Origin: Lederbergia lenta NBRC 16444
GTDB taxonomy: Bacteria; Bacillota; Bacilli; Bacillales; Bacillaceae_C
Reading direction: 5' to 3'
Length of the DNA: 64,000 nt
NCBI RefSeq assembly: GCF_001591545.1
Contig: NZ_BCVC01000002.1
Location: 124,001-188,000 of the forward strand
The notes beneath the pieces are model-generated. The model was not told the DNA's origin and made no database searches. It worked only from the letters and a program-made list of their open reading frames with translations. The translations under genes were made by a program, and so were the position numbers. Positions 38,268 through 49,400 of this stretch are shown one piece after another; the first letter of the stretch is position 1; each line of letters begins with the position of its first letter.

Positions 38268-40913
38268 GTGTCTTTCAAAAAATTAAGTTATCAAGTTATT
38301 CTATTACTTATCGTATCTATGTTTGCCATGCCATTGAAGAGCGGAGCATCAGCACCAATATCTTCGTCTTGGTATCCAGAAGATCTCCTCGAATGGAGTT
38401 CAGAAAACGATCCAGATGCTATTTATAATCAAAGTACAATCCCATTGGAAAATAAAGAAATACTTTTTCAAATGAATGATCATGCGCAAACAGAGGCCAA
38501 GGTTGCTGCACTATCTGCATTAAATCCTCACACGAGCGGTGTCCCCTCACAGGGAGGGAAAGAATTTTTTGCAAACACTTTTAGTTATTGGCAATATGTC
38601 GATTTAATGGTGTATTGGGCTGGGTCTGCTGGTGAAGGAATTATTGTACCTCCTAGTGCAGATGTCATTGATGCAGCACATAAAAATGGCGTTCCGATTC
38701 TAGGTAATATCTTTTTTCCACCGGCTGTATATGGTGGGAAATTGGATTGGGTGGAACAGATGGTTACTCAAGCTGAGGATGGATCGTTTCCAGCGGCAGA
38801 CAAACTAATCGAGGTAGCGGAGTTTTATGGATTTGATGGCTGGTTTATTAATCAAGAAACAGAAGGTGGAAATACCGAAACAGCGCTAAAAATAAAGATG
38901 TTTATTGATTATTTACAAGCGAATAAGCCCGAAAACATGCAGATCATGTGGTATGATTCCATGATTGATAATGGAAAGATTTCTTGGCAAAATCACTTGA
39001 CAGACAATAATAAGGACTTCTTTCAACGATCTGATAGTATGTTTTTGAATTTTTGGTGGGAAAATCAGCAAGTATCTGCTAAAAAGGCAAAAGAGATGGG
39101 GAGAAGCCCTTATGATCTTTATACAGGTATTGACGTGGAAGCAAAGGGAACAGCAACAAAAATTCCATGGGAAGGGATATTTCCAACTGGGCAAGATGCT
39201 TTTACTTCTCTAGGAATTTACCGTCCTGACTGGGCTTTTAAGACTGCATCAAATATGAAAGAGTTCTTCGAAAAAGAGGATCAGTTTTGGGTTGGAGAAT
39301 CAGGTGACCCAAGTGACACAGTTAATAATGGTGATTGGAAAGGTTTAGCTCATTATTTTACTGCCAAAACAGTTATTAACGAGCTTCCTTTCGTTACAAA
39401 CTTTAATACGGGAAGCGGAGAAGTATTTGCAATTGAAGGGGAAATAGCATCAGAGCAGGAGTGGAATAACAGAAGTTTGCAAGATATCTTACCTACATGG
39501 CGTTGGATAAAGCAAAGTGATGGCACGCCTTTAGATATCAAATTTGATTGGGAAACTGCTTATTATGGCGGAAGCTCATTGGAGATTTTTGGAGATTTAA
39601 ATAAAAAGAACTCGACAAATTTCAAGCTTTATAAAATGAATGTACCTATTGAAAAACATACTGAAATTGCTCTAACTTATAAAGCAAATAGCGATGAAGC
39701 GAATGTAAAAGTAGGCGTAAGCTTTCAAGATAATCCTGACAATTTCACATTTTTCGATGTGAGAAAAAGAAGCCATGGTAAATGGGTAACAGATCAATTG
39801 AAGCTTCATAAGCATGAAGGAAAAAGAATTGCTGCTGTTTCCTTATATATAGAAAGTGCAAAAACAATTTCCGATTATACGACTAATATAGGAGAACTGA
39901 AGATATATAACAAGCATGAAAATAAAGTTAAGGCCCAATCAATCAAGGATATGACATGGCTTGAACAGAATTTCAAGGATGGCATCTATGCTAATCTCGG
40001 ATTTACATGGGAAAAGGTAAACGAAGAAATTCGCCATTATGAGATTTATAGAGTGATGGCTGATGGAAGTAGGCAATGGCTAGCTGCTACTCCTAATAAT
40101 GCATACTATCTTTCGAATTTGAAAAGAAATGGAAACGAGCCACAAACATCATTAGAATTGATAGCGGTAAATGAACATAATCAACGGAGTAAAGCACTCC
40201 CGTTCTCATTTGAATGGCCAGCATATCCGAAGCCGATTGCCGATTTTCAAGTAAATAAAACAGTGGCAATGCCAGGGGAAGAAGTGCAATTTCTTAATAA
40301 GTCATCGGAAGTGACGGAAGAAGTGGAGTGGCATTTTGAAGGAGGGACACCTGAGTCAAGTGTTGAAAATAATCCTGTTGTCAGTTATGCGGAAGAAGGA
40401 ACTTATAGTGTTCGCTTAACCGCTAAAAATAGCGAAGGTGAAGATATAGAAACGAAAGAATCGCTTATTACAATCACGGAAGATGCTAAAAATATGATAA
40501 ATCTTGCTTTAAATAAAGTAGGTTCTGTTAGTGGGCAGTGTGCTGCAAACGAAGGAGCTGCACAAGCTACTGATGGGATAATTACAAATAATAGTAAATG
40601 GTGCTTATTAGATAAAAATGCATGGCTTGAGCTCGATCTTGGGGAAATAAAGACGATTTCCAAATTTGTTTTAATGCATGCTGGAGCGGGTGGAGAACCT
40701 GCAGTATTAAATACAAAAGCCTATACAATTAAATGGAGCGAAGACGGGATGAATTGGTCTGAAGGTGTCCAGATTACGGACAATACATTATCAACCTCTG
40801 AACATTCTATTGCGCCTGCAAAGGCACAGTATATTCGCCTAGATATTCAGCAACCAACACAAGGTGGGGATCAAGCAACTAGAATTTTTGAAATGGAAGT
40901 GCATGGTTATTAA
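38268..40913 (+). CDS. Secreted endo-beta-N-acetylglucosaminidase, GH85, with PKD and discoidin modules
   Basis: Cuts the GlcNAc-GlcNAc core bond of N-linked glycans, releasing the glycan from glycoproteins. A Sec signal peptide (residues 1-27, ending in SGASA) is followed by a GH85 barrel (about 60-400). The substrate-assisted pair is clear in GFDGWFINQE: N195 and E197, the N-x-E of this family. Then come a beta-sandwich (about 405-550), a fibronectin-III-like module (about 555-652), a PKD domain (about 655-738) and an F5/8 type C/CBM32 module (about 745-881). There is no LPXTG or S-layer anchor, so it is released or held by glycan binding. GTG 38268 has GAGGTGG upstream. It stands alone between terminators and is followed by the mannosidase genes. 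Confidence 0.93.
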   Translation: MSFKKLSYQVILLLIVSMFAMPLKSGASAPISSSWYPEDLLEWSSENDPDAIYNQSTIPLENKEILFQMNDHAQTEAKVAALSALNPHTSGVPSQGGKEFFANTFSYWQYVDLMVYWAGSAGEGIIVPPSADVIDAAHKNGVPILGNIFFPPAVYGGKLDWVEQMVTQAEDGSFPAADKLIEVAEFYGFDGWFINQETEGGNTETALKIKMFIDYLQANKPENMQIMWYDSMIDNGKISWQNHLTDNNKDFFQRSDSMFLNFWWENQQVSAKKAKEMGRSPYDLYTGIDVEAKGTATKIPWEGIFPTGQDAFTSLGIYRPDWAFKTASNMKEFFEKEDQFWVGESGDPSDTVNNGDWKGLAHYFTAKTVINELPFVTNFNTGSGEVFAIEGEIASEQEWNNRSLQDILPTWRWIKQSDGTPLDIKFDWETAYYGGSSLEIFGDLNKKNSTNFKLYKMNVPIEKHTEIALTYKANSDEANVKVGVSFQDNPDNFTFFDVRKRSHGKWVTDQLKLHKHEGKRIAAVSLYIESAKTISDYTTNIGELKIYNKHENKVKAQSIKDMTWLEQNFKDGIYANLGFTWEKVNEEIRHYEIYRVMADGSRQWLAATPNNAYYLSNLKRNGNEPQTSLELIAVNEHNQRSKALPFSFEWPAYPKPIADFQVNKTVAMPGEEVQFLNKSSEVTEEVEWHFEGGTPESSVENNPVVSYAEEGTYSVRLTAKNSEGEDIETKESLITITEDAKNMINLALNKVGSVSGQCAANEGAAQATDGIITNNSKWCLLDKNAWLELDLGEIKTISKFVLMHAGAGGEPAVLNTKAYTIKWSEDGMNWSEGVQITDNTLSTSEHSIAPAKAQYIRLDIQQPTQGGDQATRIFEMEVHGY

Positions 40914-40921
40914 CAATTTGG

Positions 40922-40960
40922 CCTTTATCGATAAACATCGATAAAGGTTCTTTTCGTTTT
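40922..40960 (+). terminator. Intrinsic terminator after the GH85 gene
   Basis: CCTTTATCGAT (40922-40932) pairs with ATCGATAAAGG (40937-40947) around AAAC, followed by TTCTTTTCGTTTTT. Confidence 0.92.
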
Positions 40961-41019
40961 TGGGATAATAACAAAACAATGGGTTAGTGATAACTTTCAA
41001 AAAGAAGTTAATTGTTCAA

Positions 41020-41215
41020 CATCGACATAGTGCCTCGGAGCCACAGGGCGTGGGGATCTATATGGCCATCGTCGAGCGACTAGCTTTACAAATTATCGTG
41101 TTTCTTTAATCCGGCACTACAGATACCTCAACTAAGAACGCTACATCCTCTGACCCCGGAGAACCCGCATCATACGGAACAGTTTGTACATCGCTAAACG
41201 GACGCTTGTGTTTTT
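41020..41215. other. Unexplained GC-rich intergenic segment
   Basis: About 195 bp with near 50% G+C lies in an otherwise AT-rich gap. On the minus strand a stop-bounded frame of about 34 codons reads with SDVQTVPYDAGSPGSEDVA in its centre, but has no start or ribosome site. It does not carry the TTGATT/AATCAA ends of the Bacillaceae repeat. It may be a gene remnant or an unrecognised repeat or RNA. I see nothing else between 40961 and 41338. Confidence 0.35.
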
Positions 41216-41338
41216 ATTATGTGCACATAATTTAGAAATAGTGTAAAAAACTTATGCATTGTTTCAGGCTTATTGACTTTACGTTTATAGAAAACTAAGG
41301 TAGAGATGCACGGGAAGATAACTTATAGAAATAGGAAA

Positions 41339-41352
41339 TGAAAGCGCATATA
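41339..41352 (+). promoter_or_regulatory. Candidate cre site upstream of the GH38 gene
   Basis: TGAAAGCGCATATA, preceded by A, fits WTGNAANCGNWNNCW except for T instead of C near the end. It lies 116 bp before the GH38/GH125 operon. Confidence 0.4.
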
Positions 41353-41410
41353 AATTAAAAGTAATGTACAGAAAGTTTTGCTATTTATTCAGAAATTTAA
41401 GTGTGATTGA

Positions 41411-41430
41411 TAACGCTTCCCGAAGCGTTA
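41411..41430. promoter_or_regulatory. Perfect 20-bp palindrome upstream of GH38/GH125
   Basis: TAACGCTTC and GAAGCGTTA are perfect 9-bp arms around CC. Its centre lies 47 bp before the GH38 start codon. The symmetry is that of a LacI-type or other dimeric repressor site; a poor cre overlaps it. No LacI gene is adjacent. Confidence 0.6.
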
Positions 41431-41467
41431 CAAAGCAAATCGTTTACGGAAGGGATTGTGAATAATC

Positions 41468-44176
41468 ATGTCAAAAACAACAGCTCATATTATCTCGCAC
41501 TCACATTGGGATAGGGAATGGTATTTACCCTTTGAAAAGCATCGCTATTATTTGGTAAAACTAATGGATGATTTACTAGAAAAACTAGAAAGTGACCCTG
41601 AGTATAAAAGTTTTCACTTGGATGGTCAAACCATTGCAGTAGATGATTATTTAGAAATTAAACCAGAAAAACGTGAATTACTTAAAAAGTATATTGAAGA
41701 AAATAAAATTATTATCGGCCCATGGTATATTTTGCAAGATGCCTTTTTAACAAGTGCTGAGGCAAATGTACGAAATCTTATTATTGGTATGCATGATGCA
41801 GAGAAATTTGGCTCATTCTCCAAACTAGGTTATTTTCCAGACACATTCGGTGTGTATGGACAAGCGCCACAAATGCTACAGCAAGCTGGGATTTCAACTG
41901 CGACATTTGGCAGAGGTGTAAAGCCAACTGGTTTCAACAATATGGTTAGCGATAGTGTTAATTTCGAATCACCGTTTTCTGAATTAGAATGGCAATCTCC
42001 AGATGGATCAAGCGTCCTTGGTATATTACTAGCCAACTGGTATTCAAACGGGAATGAAGTGCCAACTTCTGAAGAAGAGGCGAAGCAGTTCTGGGAGCAA
42101 AAGCTAGCTGATGCAAGGAAATATGCTTCTACACCGCATTTATTATATATGAATGGTTGTGACCATCAGCCATTACAAAAAGATTTACCAGAAGCAATAA
42201 GAATGGCAAAGGATTTATATCCTGAAATTGACTTCGTTCATTCTAACTTTGCCGATTATATGGAAGCGGTACAAAAAAACTTACCGGAAAATTTGCAAAC
42301 GGTTCAAGGAGAATTAAGAAATCAAAGAACAGACGGCTGGTCAACACTTGTAAACACAGCTTCTGCAAGGATTTATTTAAAACAAATGAACCATCTTTGC
42401 CAAATTAAATTGGAAAGACTTGCGGAACCACTTTCAACTTTTGCTTATATGCTTGGTGAAGAATACCCAGAAGATTATTTACGATTTGCATGGAAACAGT
42501 TAATGCAAAATCATCCGCATGATAGTATTTGTGGCTGCTCCGTTGATGAAGTCCATGAAGAAATGGTGACAAGGTTTAAAAAAGTCGACCAAATGACAGA
42601 TATGATTATTCAAGAACAAATAGAGAAATTGACCAATAAAATAGAAATAAATGCACCGGCCGGTTATAGTCATGCAAAACCGCTAGTTGTCTTCAATACT
42701 GTTGGTCATGAGAGACATACAGTGATTGAAAAAGTGATAGATTATGAACGTGTGTATTTTAGAGATATGTCATTTACTAAAATACCAGATTATCTAAAAG
42801 GAAAAGTATTACCAGAACTAGCAATCGTTAATGCTTCAGGGGAAGTACAAGCTGCTTCGATTGAAGATGCAGGTGTGGAATTCGGCTATGACTTGCCAGA
42901 TGATGCATTTAGACAGCCTTACTTCGCTAGAAAATTGAAATTAACTTTTGCAACGGACAAACTTCCGGCAATGGGATACCAGACTTATTTTCTCGTAGAA
43001 AAACAAGAAGCAACAGAGGAAGTCTTAATGATAAAAAATGATCGAGTGATAGAAAATAATCATTTGAAAATTTCTGTTCATAGTAACGGTTCATACGATA
43101 TTGAACATAAGGGATCTGGAAAAACGTATTACCATGTTGGTGGATATGAGAATACGAGCGACATTGGTAATGAATATATGTTTAAGAAAGGCACAAATGA
43201 AAAGCCTTATACAACATCAGCACTTAAAGCTAATATTCAAATCCTTGAAAACAATGCTGCAAGAGCAATGATGGAAATAACACATAAATGGGAGATTCCA
43301 GTATCAGCGGCTGCTGAGTTGGAGGATATGAAAGATCGACTTGTTTGGCATCGAGATCGCGAAGCTGGAAGATCCGAAAAAATGACAACGCTTGTGTTGA
43401 AAACAATTTTAACATTAGGCAAAGAGTCAGAAGGATTAGCTGTTAAAGTAACGATTGACAATACGGCTAAAGATCATCGACTGCGCGTTCTTTACCCGAC
43501 AAGTTTACAAACAGATCACCATTTAGCGGAAAGTGCGTTTGAAATTGTGCAAAGACCAAATAAACCTGAAGTAGAATGGGAAAATCCAAGCTTTGATCAT
43601 CATCAACAATCTTTTGCGTCATTATCAGATGGAGAATTTGGTTTAACAGTTGCGACAAAAGGCTTACATGAATATGAAGTGCTTGAAGATCAAACAACAT
43701 TGGCTGTTACTGTATTACGATCTGTATCAGAGCTTGGTGATTGGGGCTACTTCCCAACACCAGAAGCACAATGCTTAGGAACACAGACAGCTGAGTGGTT
43801 TGTCATCCCACATGAAGGTAATGCCATCGAAGCAAAAGTGTATGAACAAGCATATGATTTCCAAACACCGGTTGTTTGCCGACAAGCTGAGATAAAAGCA
43901 GGATCTATACCAACAAATAACTCTTTCATAAATTGGAACAGTGATGGATTGGTTTTCACAAGCTTGAAAATGGGCGAAAAACAAGACGATATTATCATGA
44001 GATTTTACAATCCAGCAGATGCTGAAAAGTACTTATCTATTGAAAGTCCACATATCGCTGACTACTATACGAGCAATATTATCGAAGAGAAGTTAGATAA
44101 GGTCGGCGAAACTTATGCGAATATACCTGTTAGCAAATATAAAATTATGACAGTTGCCATGGAGGGAAGAAAATAA
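41468..44176 (+). CDS. Alpha-mannosidase, GH38 (shorter bacterial type)
   Basis: Retaining zinc-dependent alpha-mannosidase. The N-terminal catalytic domain starts at residue 6 with [10 protein letters not shown] (zinc ligands H13 and D15) and has the nucleophile D125 in [10 protein letters not shown]. The central helical and C-terminal sandwich domains fill the remaining 600 residues. The 902-aa length and immediate catalytic start match the streptococcal SpGH38/MngB-like group, which trims alpha-1,3 (and other) mannose from N-glycans. There is no signal peptide, so it acts on imported glycan. GGAAGGGAT lies upstream of ATG 41468. The stop overlaps the GH125 start by one base, so the two are translationally coupled. 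Confidence 0.93.
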   Translation: MSKTTAHIISHSHWDREWYLPFEKHRYYLVKLMDDLLEKLESDPEYKSFHLDGQTIAVDDYLEIKPEKRELLKKYIEENKIIIGPWYILQDAFLTSAEANVRNLIIGMHDAEKFGSFSKLGYFPDTFGVYGQAPQMLQQAGISTATFGRGVKPTGFNNMVSDSVNFESPFSELEWQSPDGSSVLGILLANWYSNGNEVPTSEEEAKQFWEQKLADARKYASTPHLLYMNGCDHQPLQKDLPEAIRMAKDLYPEIDFVHSNFADYMEAVQKNLPENLQTVQGELRNQRTDGWSTLVNTASARIYLKQMNHLCQIKLERLAEPLSTFAYMLGEEYPEDYLRFAWKQLMQNHPHDSICGCSVDEVHEEMVTRFKKVDQMTDMIIQEQIEKLTNKIEINAPAGYSHAKPLVVFNTVGHERHTVIEKVIDYERVYFRDMSFTKIPDYLKGKVLPELAIVNASGEVQAASIEDAGVEFGYDLPDDAFRQPYFARKLKLTFATDKLPAMGYQTYFLVEKQEATEEVLMIKNDRVIENNHLKISVHSNGSYDIEHKGSGKTYYHVGGYENTSDIGNEYMFKKGTNEKPYTTSALKANIQILENNAARAMMEITHKWEIPVSAAAELEDMKDRLVWHRDREAGRSEKMTTLVLKTILTLGKESEGLAVKVTIDNTAKDHRLRVLYPTSLQTDHHLAESAFEIVQRPNKPEVEWENPSFDHHQQSFASLSDGEFGLTVATKGLHEYEVLEDQTTLAVTVLRSVSELGDWGYFPTPEAQCLGTQTAEWFVIPHEGNAIEAKVYEQAYDFQTPVVCRQAEIKAGSIPTNNSFINWNSDGLVFTSLKMGEKQDDIIMRFYNPADAEKYLSIESPHIADYYTSNIIEEKLDKVGETYANIPVSKYKIMTVAMEGRK

Positions 44177-45492
44177 TGAATACAACATTACCGAATTCAT
44201 TACAAACAACAATCGAAAAGGTTAAAAAAGCGTTTCCTGGTGAGACGAAGCTACATGATATGTTTGCTCAATGCTATGTAAATACTTTTTCTACCACATT
44301 AAAACATTTGGAAGATGGGACAACTTTTGTTATTACGGGTGATATTCCTGCAATGTGGCTGCGAGATTCAGCAGCCCAAGTGCGTCCATATTTAATGGTC
44401 GCTGATCAAGATGAAGAAGTTAAAAATATGCTTGTTGGTGTCGTAAAAAGACAATTGAAATTTATTTTACTTGACCCATATGCGAATGCATTTAATGATT
44501 CTCCAAATGGAAAAGGATTTCAAGCAGATGTAACAGAGATGTCTCCACACGTTTGGGAGCGGAAATATGAAATTGATTCATTATGTTACCCAATCCAACT
44601 TGGATATTTATTATGGAAAGCAACGGGAGAAACGGCTCATTTTGAAGAAGACTTCCATGAAGCGATTAAAACGATTATTCATGTATGGAAAACGGAACAA
44701 GATCATGAGAAGCAATCACCTTATCGATTTGAAAGAAAAGATGTAAGACAGTCTGATACGTTAATACGTGATGGAAAAGGAAGTAAAGTTATCCCAACAG
44801 GCATGACATGGAGTGCATTTAGACCGAGTGATGATGCATGCACGTATGGCTATCTCGTTCCGGCTAATATGTTTGCTGCTGTCGTATTGGATTATGCGGC
44901 TGAAATATGTGAGGTTGTTCTACAAGATAAGGATTTATCACAATCATGTAAAGACCTTAAGCAAGAAATTCGTATAGGAATTGAGACACATGCAACAATG
45001 GAACATCCAGTCCATGGGAAAATATATGTATATGAAACGGACGGAGCTGGAAATTATCAATTAATGGATGATGCAAACGTGCCAAGCTTGCTTGCTGCAC
45101 CTTATCTTGGATATTGCTCATTCGACGATCCAGTTTATCAAAATACGAGAAACTTCTTATTAAGTAGAGATAATCCATACTATTACGAAGGAAAAGTGGC
45201 TTCTGGTATCGGTAGCCCTCACACGCCAGATCATTATATTTGGCATATCGCCTTATCGATTCAAGGAATGACAAGTATAAGTGCGGAAGAAAAAGCAAAA
45301 ATTTTACAAACGATGATTGCAACAGATGGCGGCACAGGCTTTATGCATGAAGGGTTTAATGCAAGCAAGCCAGAGGAATTTACACGCGATTGGTTCGCTT
45401 GGTCGAATTCGATGTTTAGTGAATTTGTATTGAGTATGTGTGGATCGGCTGTAAAAGGCAGTCCTTTGCATAATCAGGTTGACGGACAGTAA
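44176..45492 (+). CDS. Exo-alpha-1,6-mannosidase, GH125 (DUF1237)
   Basis: Inverting (alpha/alpha)6-barrel enzyme removing non-reducing alpha-1,6-mannose, known from Clostridium and Streptococcus N-glycan loci. Conserved segments are [19 protein letters not shown] (about residues 53-71), the acid region [19 protein letters not shown] and the base region [20 protein letters not shown]. At 438 aa it is complete, without signal peptide. It shares one base with the upstream GH38 gene. The last codons and the stop are part of the first unit of a 21-bp repeat array, so the C-terminal VDGQ may be repeat-derived. Confidence 0.94.
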   Translation: MNTTLPNSLQTTIEKVKKAFPGETKLHDMFAQCYVNTFSTTLKHLEDGTTFVITGDIPAMWLRDSAAQVRPYLMVADQDEEVKNMLVGVVKRQLKFILLDPYANAFNDSPNGKGFQADVTEMSPHVWERKYEIDSLCYPIQLGYLLWKATGETAHFEEDFHEAIKTIIHVWKTEQDHEKQSPYRFERKDVRQSDTLIRDGKGSKVIPTGMTWSAFRPSDDACTYGYLVPANMFAAVVLDYAAEICEVVLQDKDLSQSCKDLKQEIRIGIETHATMEHPVHGKIYVYETDGAGNYQLMDDANVPSLLAAPYLGYCSFDDPVYQNTRNFLLSRDNPYYYEGKVASGIGSPHTPDHYIWHIALSIQGMTSISAEEKAKILQTMIATDGGTGFMHEGFNASKPEEFTRDWFAWSNSMFSEFVLSMCGSAVKGSPLHNQVDGQ

Positions 45493-45600
45493 ATACAGTG
45501 CGATGGCTTATAAAACGAGTTGATGGACAGTAAACAGATGGCAACGGCAGGTAAATATCGCCTAACGGCCAGTACACACTCCGCGACGGCCAGTAAAATA
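45479..45600. repeat. Degenerate tandem repeat, 20-21-bp period, ACGGCCAGTAAA-type
   Basis: Six units with core (A)(C/T)GG(A/C)CAGTAAA are seen. Their GTAA/TAA elements fall at about 45490, 45511, 45531, 45552, 45573 and 45594, spaced 20-21 bp. The first unit contains the stop codon of the GH125 gene. The unit resembles that of the array at 9299. Confidence 0.7.
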
Positions 45601-45615
45601 TAAAATATATAAGAG

Positions 45616-45655
45616 AATCTGAGGTAAATATACCTATTTACCTCAGATTTCATTA
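45616..45655 (+). terminator. Intrinsic terminator of the GH38-GH125 operon
   Basis: The perfect 15-bp arms AATCTGAGGTAAATA (45616-45630) and TATTTACCTCAGATT (45635-45649) surround TACC, followed by TCATTATC. The T-run is weak but the stem is very strong. Between it and 45829 I see no other element. Confidence 0.75.
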
Positions 45656-45829
45656 TCTAAACGAGTATATTTGGTTTGCTTCATCTAAATAGCTAAAATT
45701 TCTGATGAAATGTAAAGCGAATCACATGGTTAATAAAGTACTTATTATTGTCATTGATTTGATAGATTTCTTCAGCACATATATCTTAATTACACGTCAT
45801 GGCTCTTTACAGTAAAGGATGATTAATAT

Positions 45830-46441
45830 ATGAAAGTATTTCAACAGATAAGTGAATGGATTATGAGATTGATCTGGACAAACCTTTTATGGATTGGTTT
45901 TACTCTATTTGGGCTGATCATATTTGGTATTATGCCAGCTACAGTGGCGTTATTTGCTGTGACAAGAAAATGGACAATGAAAGAGTTTGATTTCTCCATA
46001 TGGAAACTGTTTAAAGAAACATATATGAAAGAATGGAAAAACAGCAATAAAATCGGAATTATTTTTTTGATAATCGGTATGTTTTTATTTTTCAATCTAA
46101 GTATTGCCGAACAGATGGAAGGTTTTTTCTCTCTTTTTCTATATATCTTTTTTATCTTTCTTATGCTTTTTTATATGATGATGATCAGTTTCTTTTTCCC
46201 CATATATGTTCAATACAGGTTTAGTGTAAAGGAATACATTAAGCAATCATTTATTTATTCACTTGTCAGCTTGAAATCAACTTTACTTATTTTACTTGGC
46301 TTATTCTTTATTGGCTTTTTATTGTTGAAAATGCCAGGGCTTATTCCATTTTTAACAGGTGTTCTTCCAGCATATTGGATTATGACTGTGTGTATGAAGA
46401 GATTTCGATATTTAGAGAAAAAACTAGCAACTGAGGAGTGA
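45830..46441 (+). CDS. YesL family (DUF624) membrane protein
   Basis: A 203-aa protein with about five membrane helices. The N-terminal segment (IMRLIWTNLLWIGFTLFGLI, then GIMPATVALFAVTRKW) is the DUF624 hallmark. YesL-type genes often sit beside polysaccharide-uptake ABC operons in bacilli, but their role is not established. It directly precedes the large GH38 gene, whose TTG start lies 6 bp after this stop, so the two are one operon. Confidence 0.88.
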   Translation: MKVFQQISEWIMRLIWTNLLWIGFTLFGLIIFGIMPATVALFAVTRKWTMKEFDFSIWKLFKETYMKEWKNSNKIGIIFLIIGMFLFFNLSIAEQMEGFFSLFLYIFFIFLMLFYMMMISFFFPIYVQYRFSVKEYIKQSFIYSLVSLKSTLLILLGLFFIGFLLLKMPGLIPFLTGVLPAYWIMTVCMKRFRYLEKKLATEE

Positions 46442-46446
46442 GCATA

Positions 46447-49400
46447 TTGTTTTTGACAGAAAGAAAGTTTGAAGCACGTATCCAAGAATTAGACGGATTT
46501 AGATATCGTGATTGTGTTTCCATTGAACAATTTTATACTAGGGAAGATGATGGGGAAATAGGAGCGAAACCGCCAACAGAATACAGTGTTAGCGACAGTC
46601 TTGCACTTGGCGATCATTGGAAAGGGAGAGACCGTTATTTATGGCTCCACGCAAATATAGACACTCATTTACAACTTGCTAATCAACAAATCGTTGGATT
46701 ATTCTCTTTCGGTAGAACCGGTGGGGGTAATAACTCGGGGTTTGAGTCGTTATTATTTGTAAATGGTAAACCTTATCAAGGTGTTGATTCTAATCATGAA
46801 GAAGTCCTATTTGATGAAACAGTAGGTAACGGACCTTTACGTTTAGATTTTCGACTTTGGTCCGGTCTTGAAGGCGGCGGGGAGCCGAAAGAACAAGAGT
46901 ATAAGCTAGAGACAGCGAAGATTGGCTGGCTAGATACGAAAGTGGATAATTTATATTTCACACTTTTAGCTGCCTATGAAGTATTAATGGAAACGAATGA
47001 AGCAGATCCTGCTTTTATGTCATTAAAAAAAATGATCTCCGATTCACTTGCGGTGGTTGATTGGACGGAGCCTGGAAGTGAGTCATTCTATGAGTCTTGT
47101 TATCAAGCAGAAGCAATTTTAACAGAAGCAATTAGTAAAACTGATAAAACTTCAGACATTACGATTCATGCAGTGGGCCATACACATATTGATGTTGCGT
47201 GGTTATGGAGATTAAAACATACAAGGGAAAAATCAGCGCGTTCTTTTTCGACAGTTTTGCATTTGATGAAAAGATTTCCCGATTATTTATTTTTACAAAC
47301 GCAACCACAACTTTATGAATATATAAAAGAGGATTATCCAGAGATTTATGCGCAAATGCAAGAACGGATTGCGGATGGTCAATGGGAAGCTGGCGGAGCG
47401 ATGTGGCTGGAAGCAGACTGTAATATTCCGAGCGGTGAATCCCTCGTACGCCAAATATTATATGGAAAAGAGTTCTATAAAAAAGAATTTGGTGTAGATT
47501 GTGATTACCTTTGGTTACCAGACGTATTTGGTTACAGCTGGGCACTACCACAGATTTTGAAAAAGTCAGGCATTAAAACAATGATGACGACAAAAATAAG
47601 CTGGAACCAATATAATCGGATGCCGCATGATACGTTTAATTGGAAGGGTATCGACGGTTCTGAAATCCTCACTCATTTTATCACAACGCCTGAGCCGTGG
47701 AATGGTCCGGATTCTTGGTTTTATACGTATAACGGCTTTATTTCGGCGAAAACGGTCAAAGGCTCTTGGGATGGTTATCGGGATAAAGACTTGTCGAAGG
47801 ATCTTCTTCTATCGTATGGATATGGAGATGGTGGAGGTGGCGTAAACCGTCATATGCTCGAGATGAGACGCAGGTTTGATCAATTGCCTGGAATGCCAAA
47901 TGTGAAAACGTCGACAGCGGGCGAGTTTTTTGAAAAGTTACATGAGAATGTAAGTGAGTCTGATGGATATATTCATAAATGGGATGGCGAGTTGTATCTT
48001 GAGTACCATCGCGGTACATATACGAGTCAAGCATTTATGAAAAAGATGAACCGACAATTAGAATTGCAATACCGTAGAGCCGAGTTCCTTACATCGTGGT
48101 TATCAGATCAAGCAAAATGGATTGGAAACGACGATATAAAAGAAGGTTGGAAAATCATTCTTCGTAATCAATTCCATGATATTATCCCTGGATCTTCCAT
48201 AACAGAAGTATATGATGATGCGAAATTAGAATACGCTGAAGCATTTCAAATTATTAATGATGTAGAGAAGGAAATCACAAGCAAATCTGTGATAAATGAC
48301 GAGAATACCGTTGCTTTAATAAATCCGTCTCATTTGCAGGGGACGCGAAATGTGGTGATTCCTAAATCGGAAAGTTACGAAGATGGCATCTGGAAAACAA
48401 GTGAAGGTAAAGCGTTAAAAACACAGAAATACAAAGATGGTTATCTTGTTGAAGTGGATGCACTTCCTTCATTTGGTGCGAAAACAATCCATTTTGAACA
48501 AGGGGAAATAACTGAGGGAACATCTAATTTCCAATATGATGAGAAGTGCTTGGAAACACCTTTCTATACAGTGGAATGGAATGAGGTTGGCCAAATTATC
48601 AGTTTATACGATAAAGAGGCTAAGCGTAATATTTTATCTGAGAATGAAAAAGGGAATGTCCTGCAAATTTTCGAAGATAAACCACTTGCACATGATGCAT
48701 GGGATATAGATATTTTTTATCAAGAGAAGATGGAAGAAGTACGTGAACTTCTCGAATATAATGTGGTAGAAAATGGCGAGCTTGTCTTCAGAATGCAGAT
48801 GAAATGGAAGTATCACCATTCAGAAATCGAACAAAGTATTATATTCTATGCCAATGATAGACGTATCGATTTTGATACGAAAGTAGATTGGCATGAAAAA
48901 CGAAAAATGTTAAAAGTTGCGTTCCCAGTTGATATTCGTGCTACAGAAGCAACATATGATATTCAATTCGGTAACGTAAAAAGACCAACACATTGGAACA
49001 CGAGCTGGGATATGGCGAGATTTGAATCTGTTGGCCACCAGTGGGCTGATTTGTCTGAAGCAGATTACGGGGTAAGTTTGATGAATGACTCCAAATATGG
49101 CTATGACATTAAAGAAAGTAATATCCGTCTAACATTATTAAAATCAGCAATCTATCCAGACCCATTGGCAGATCAAGGTGAACATGCTTTTGTATATTCT
49201 CTTTACCCACATATTGGGGATTGGAGAAAAGCAAAAACGGTAGAAAAAGCATGGGATCTAAATGATCCAGTCGCTACAGTATCAGGTAAATGGGATAAAG
49301 AAACTTCTTTCTTAGAGCTGGATGCAGACCATGTATGGATCGATGCAGTAAAACCTGCTCAAGACGGAAATGGATTGATTATTCGTCTTCATGAATATGA

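Noticed and set aside
43230-43998. Overlapping minus-strand frames within the GH38 gene
   Set aside because: They lack ribosome sites, and the plus-strand mannosidase is intact throughout.
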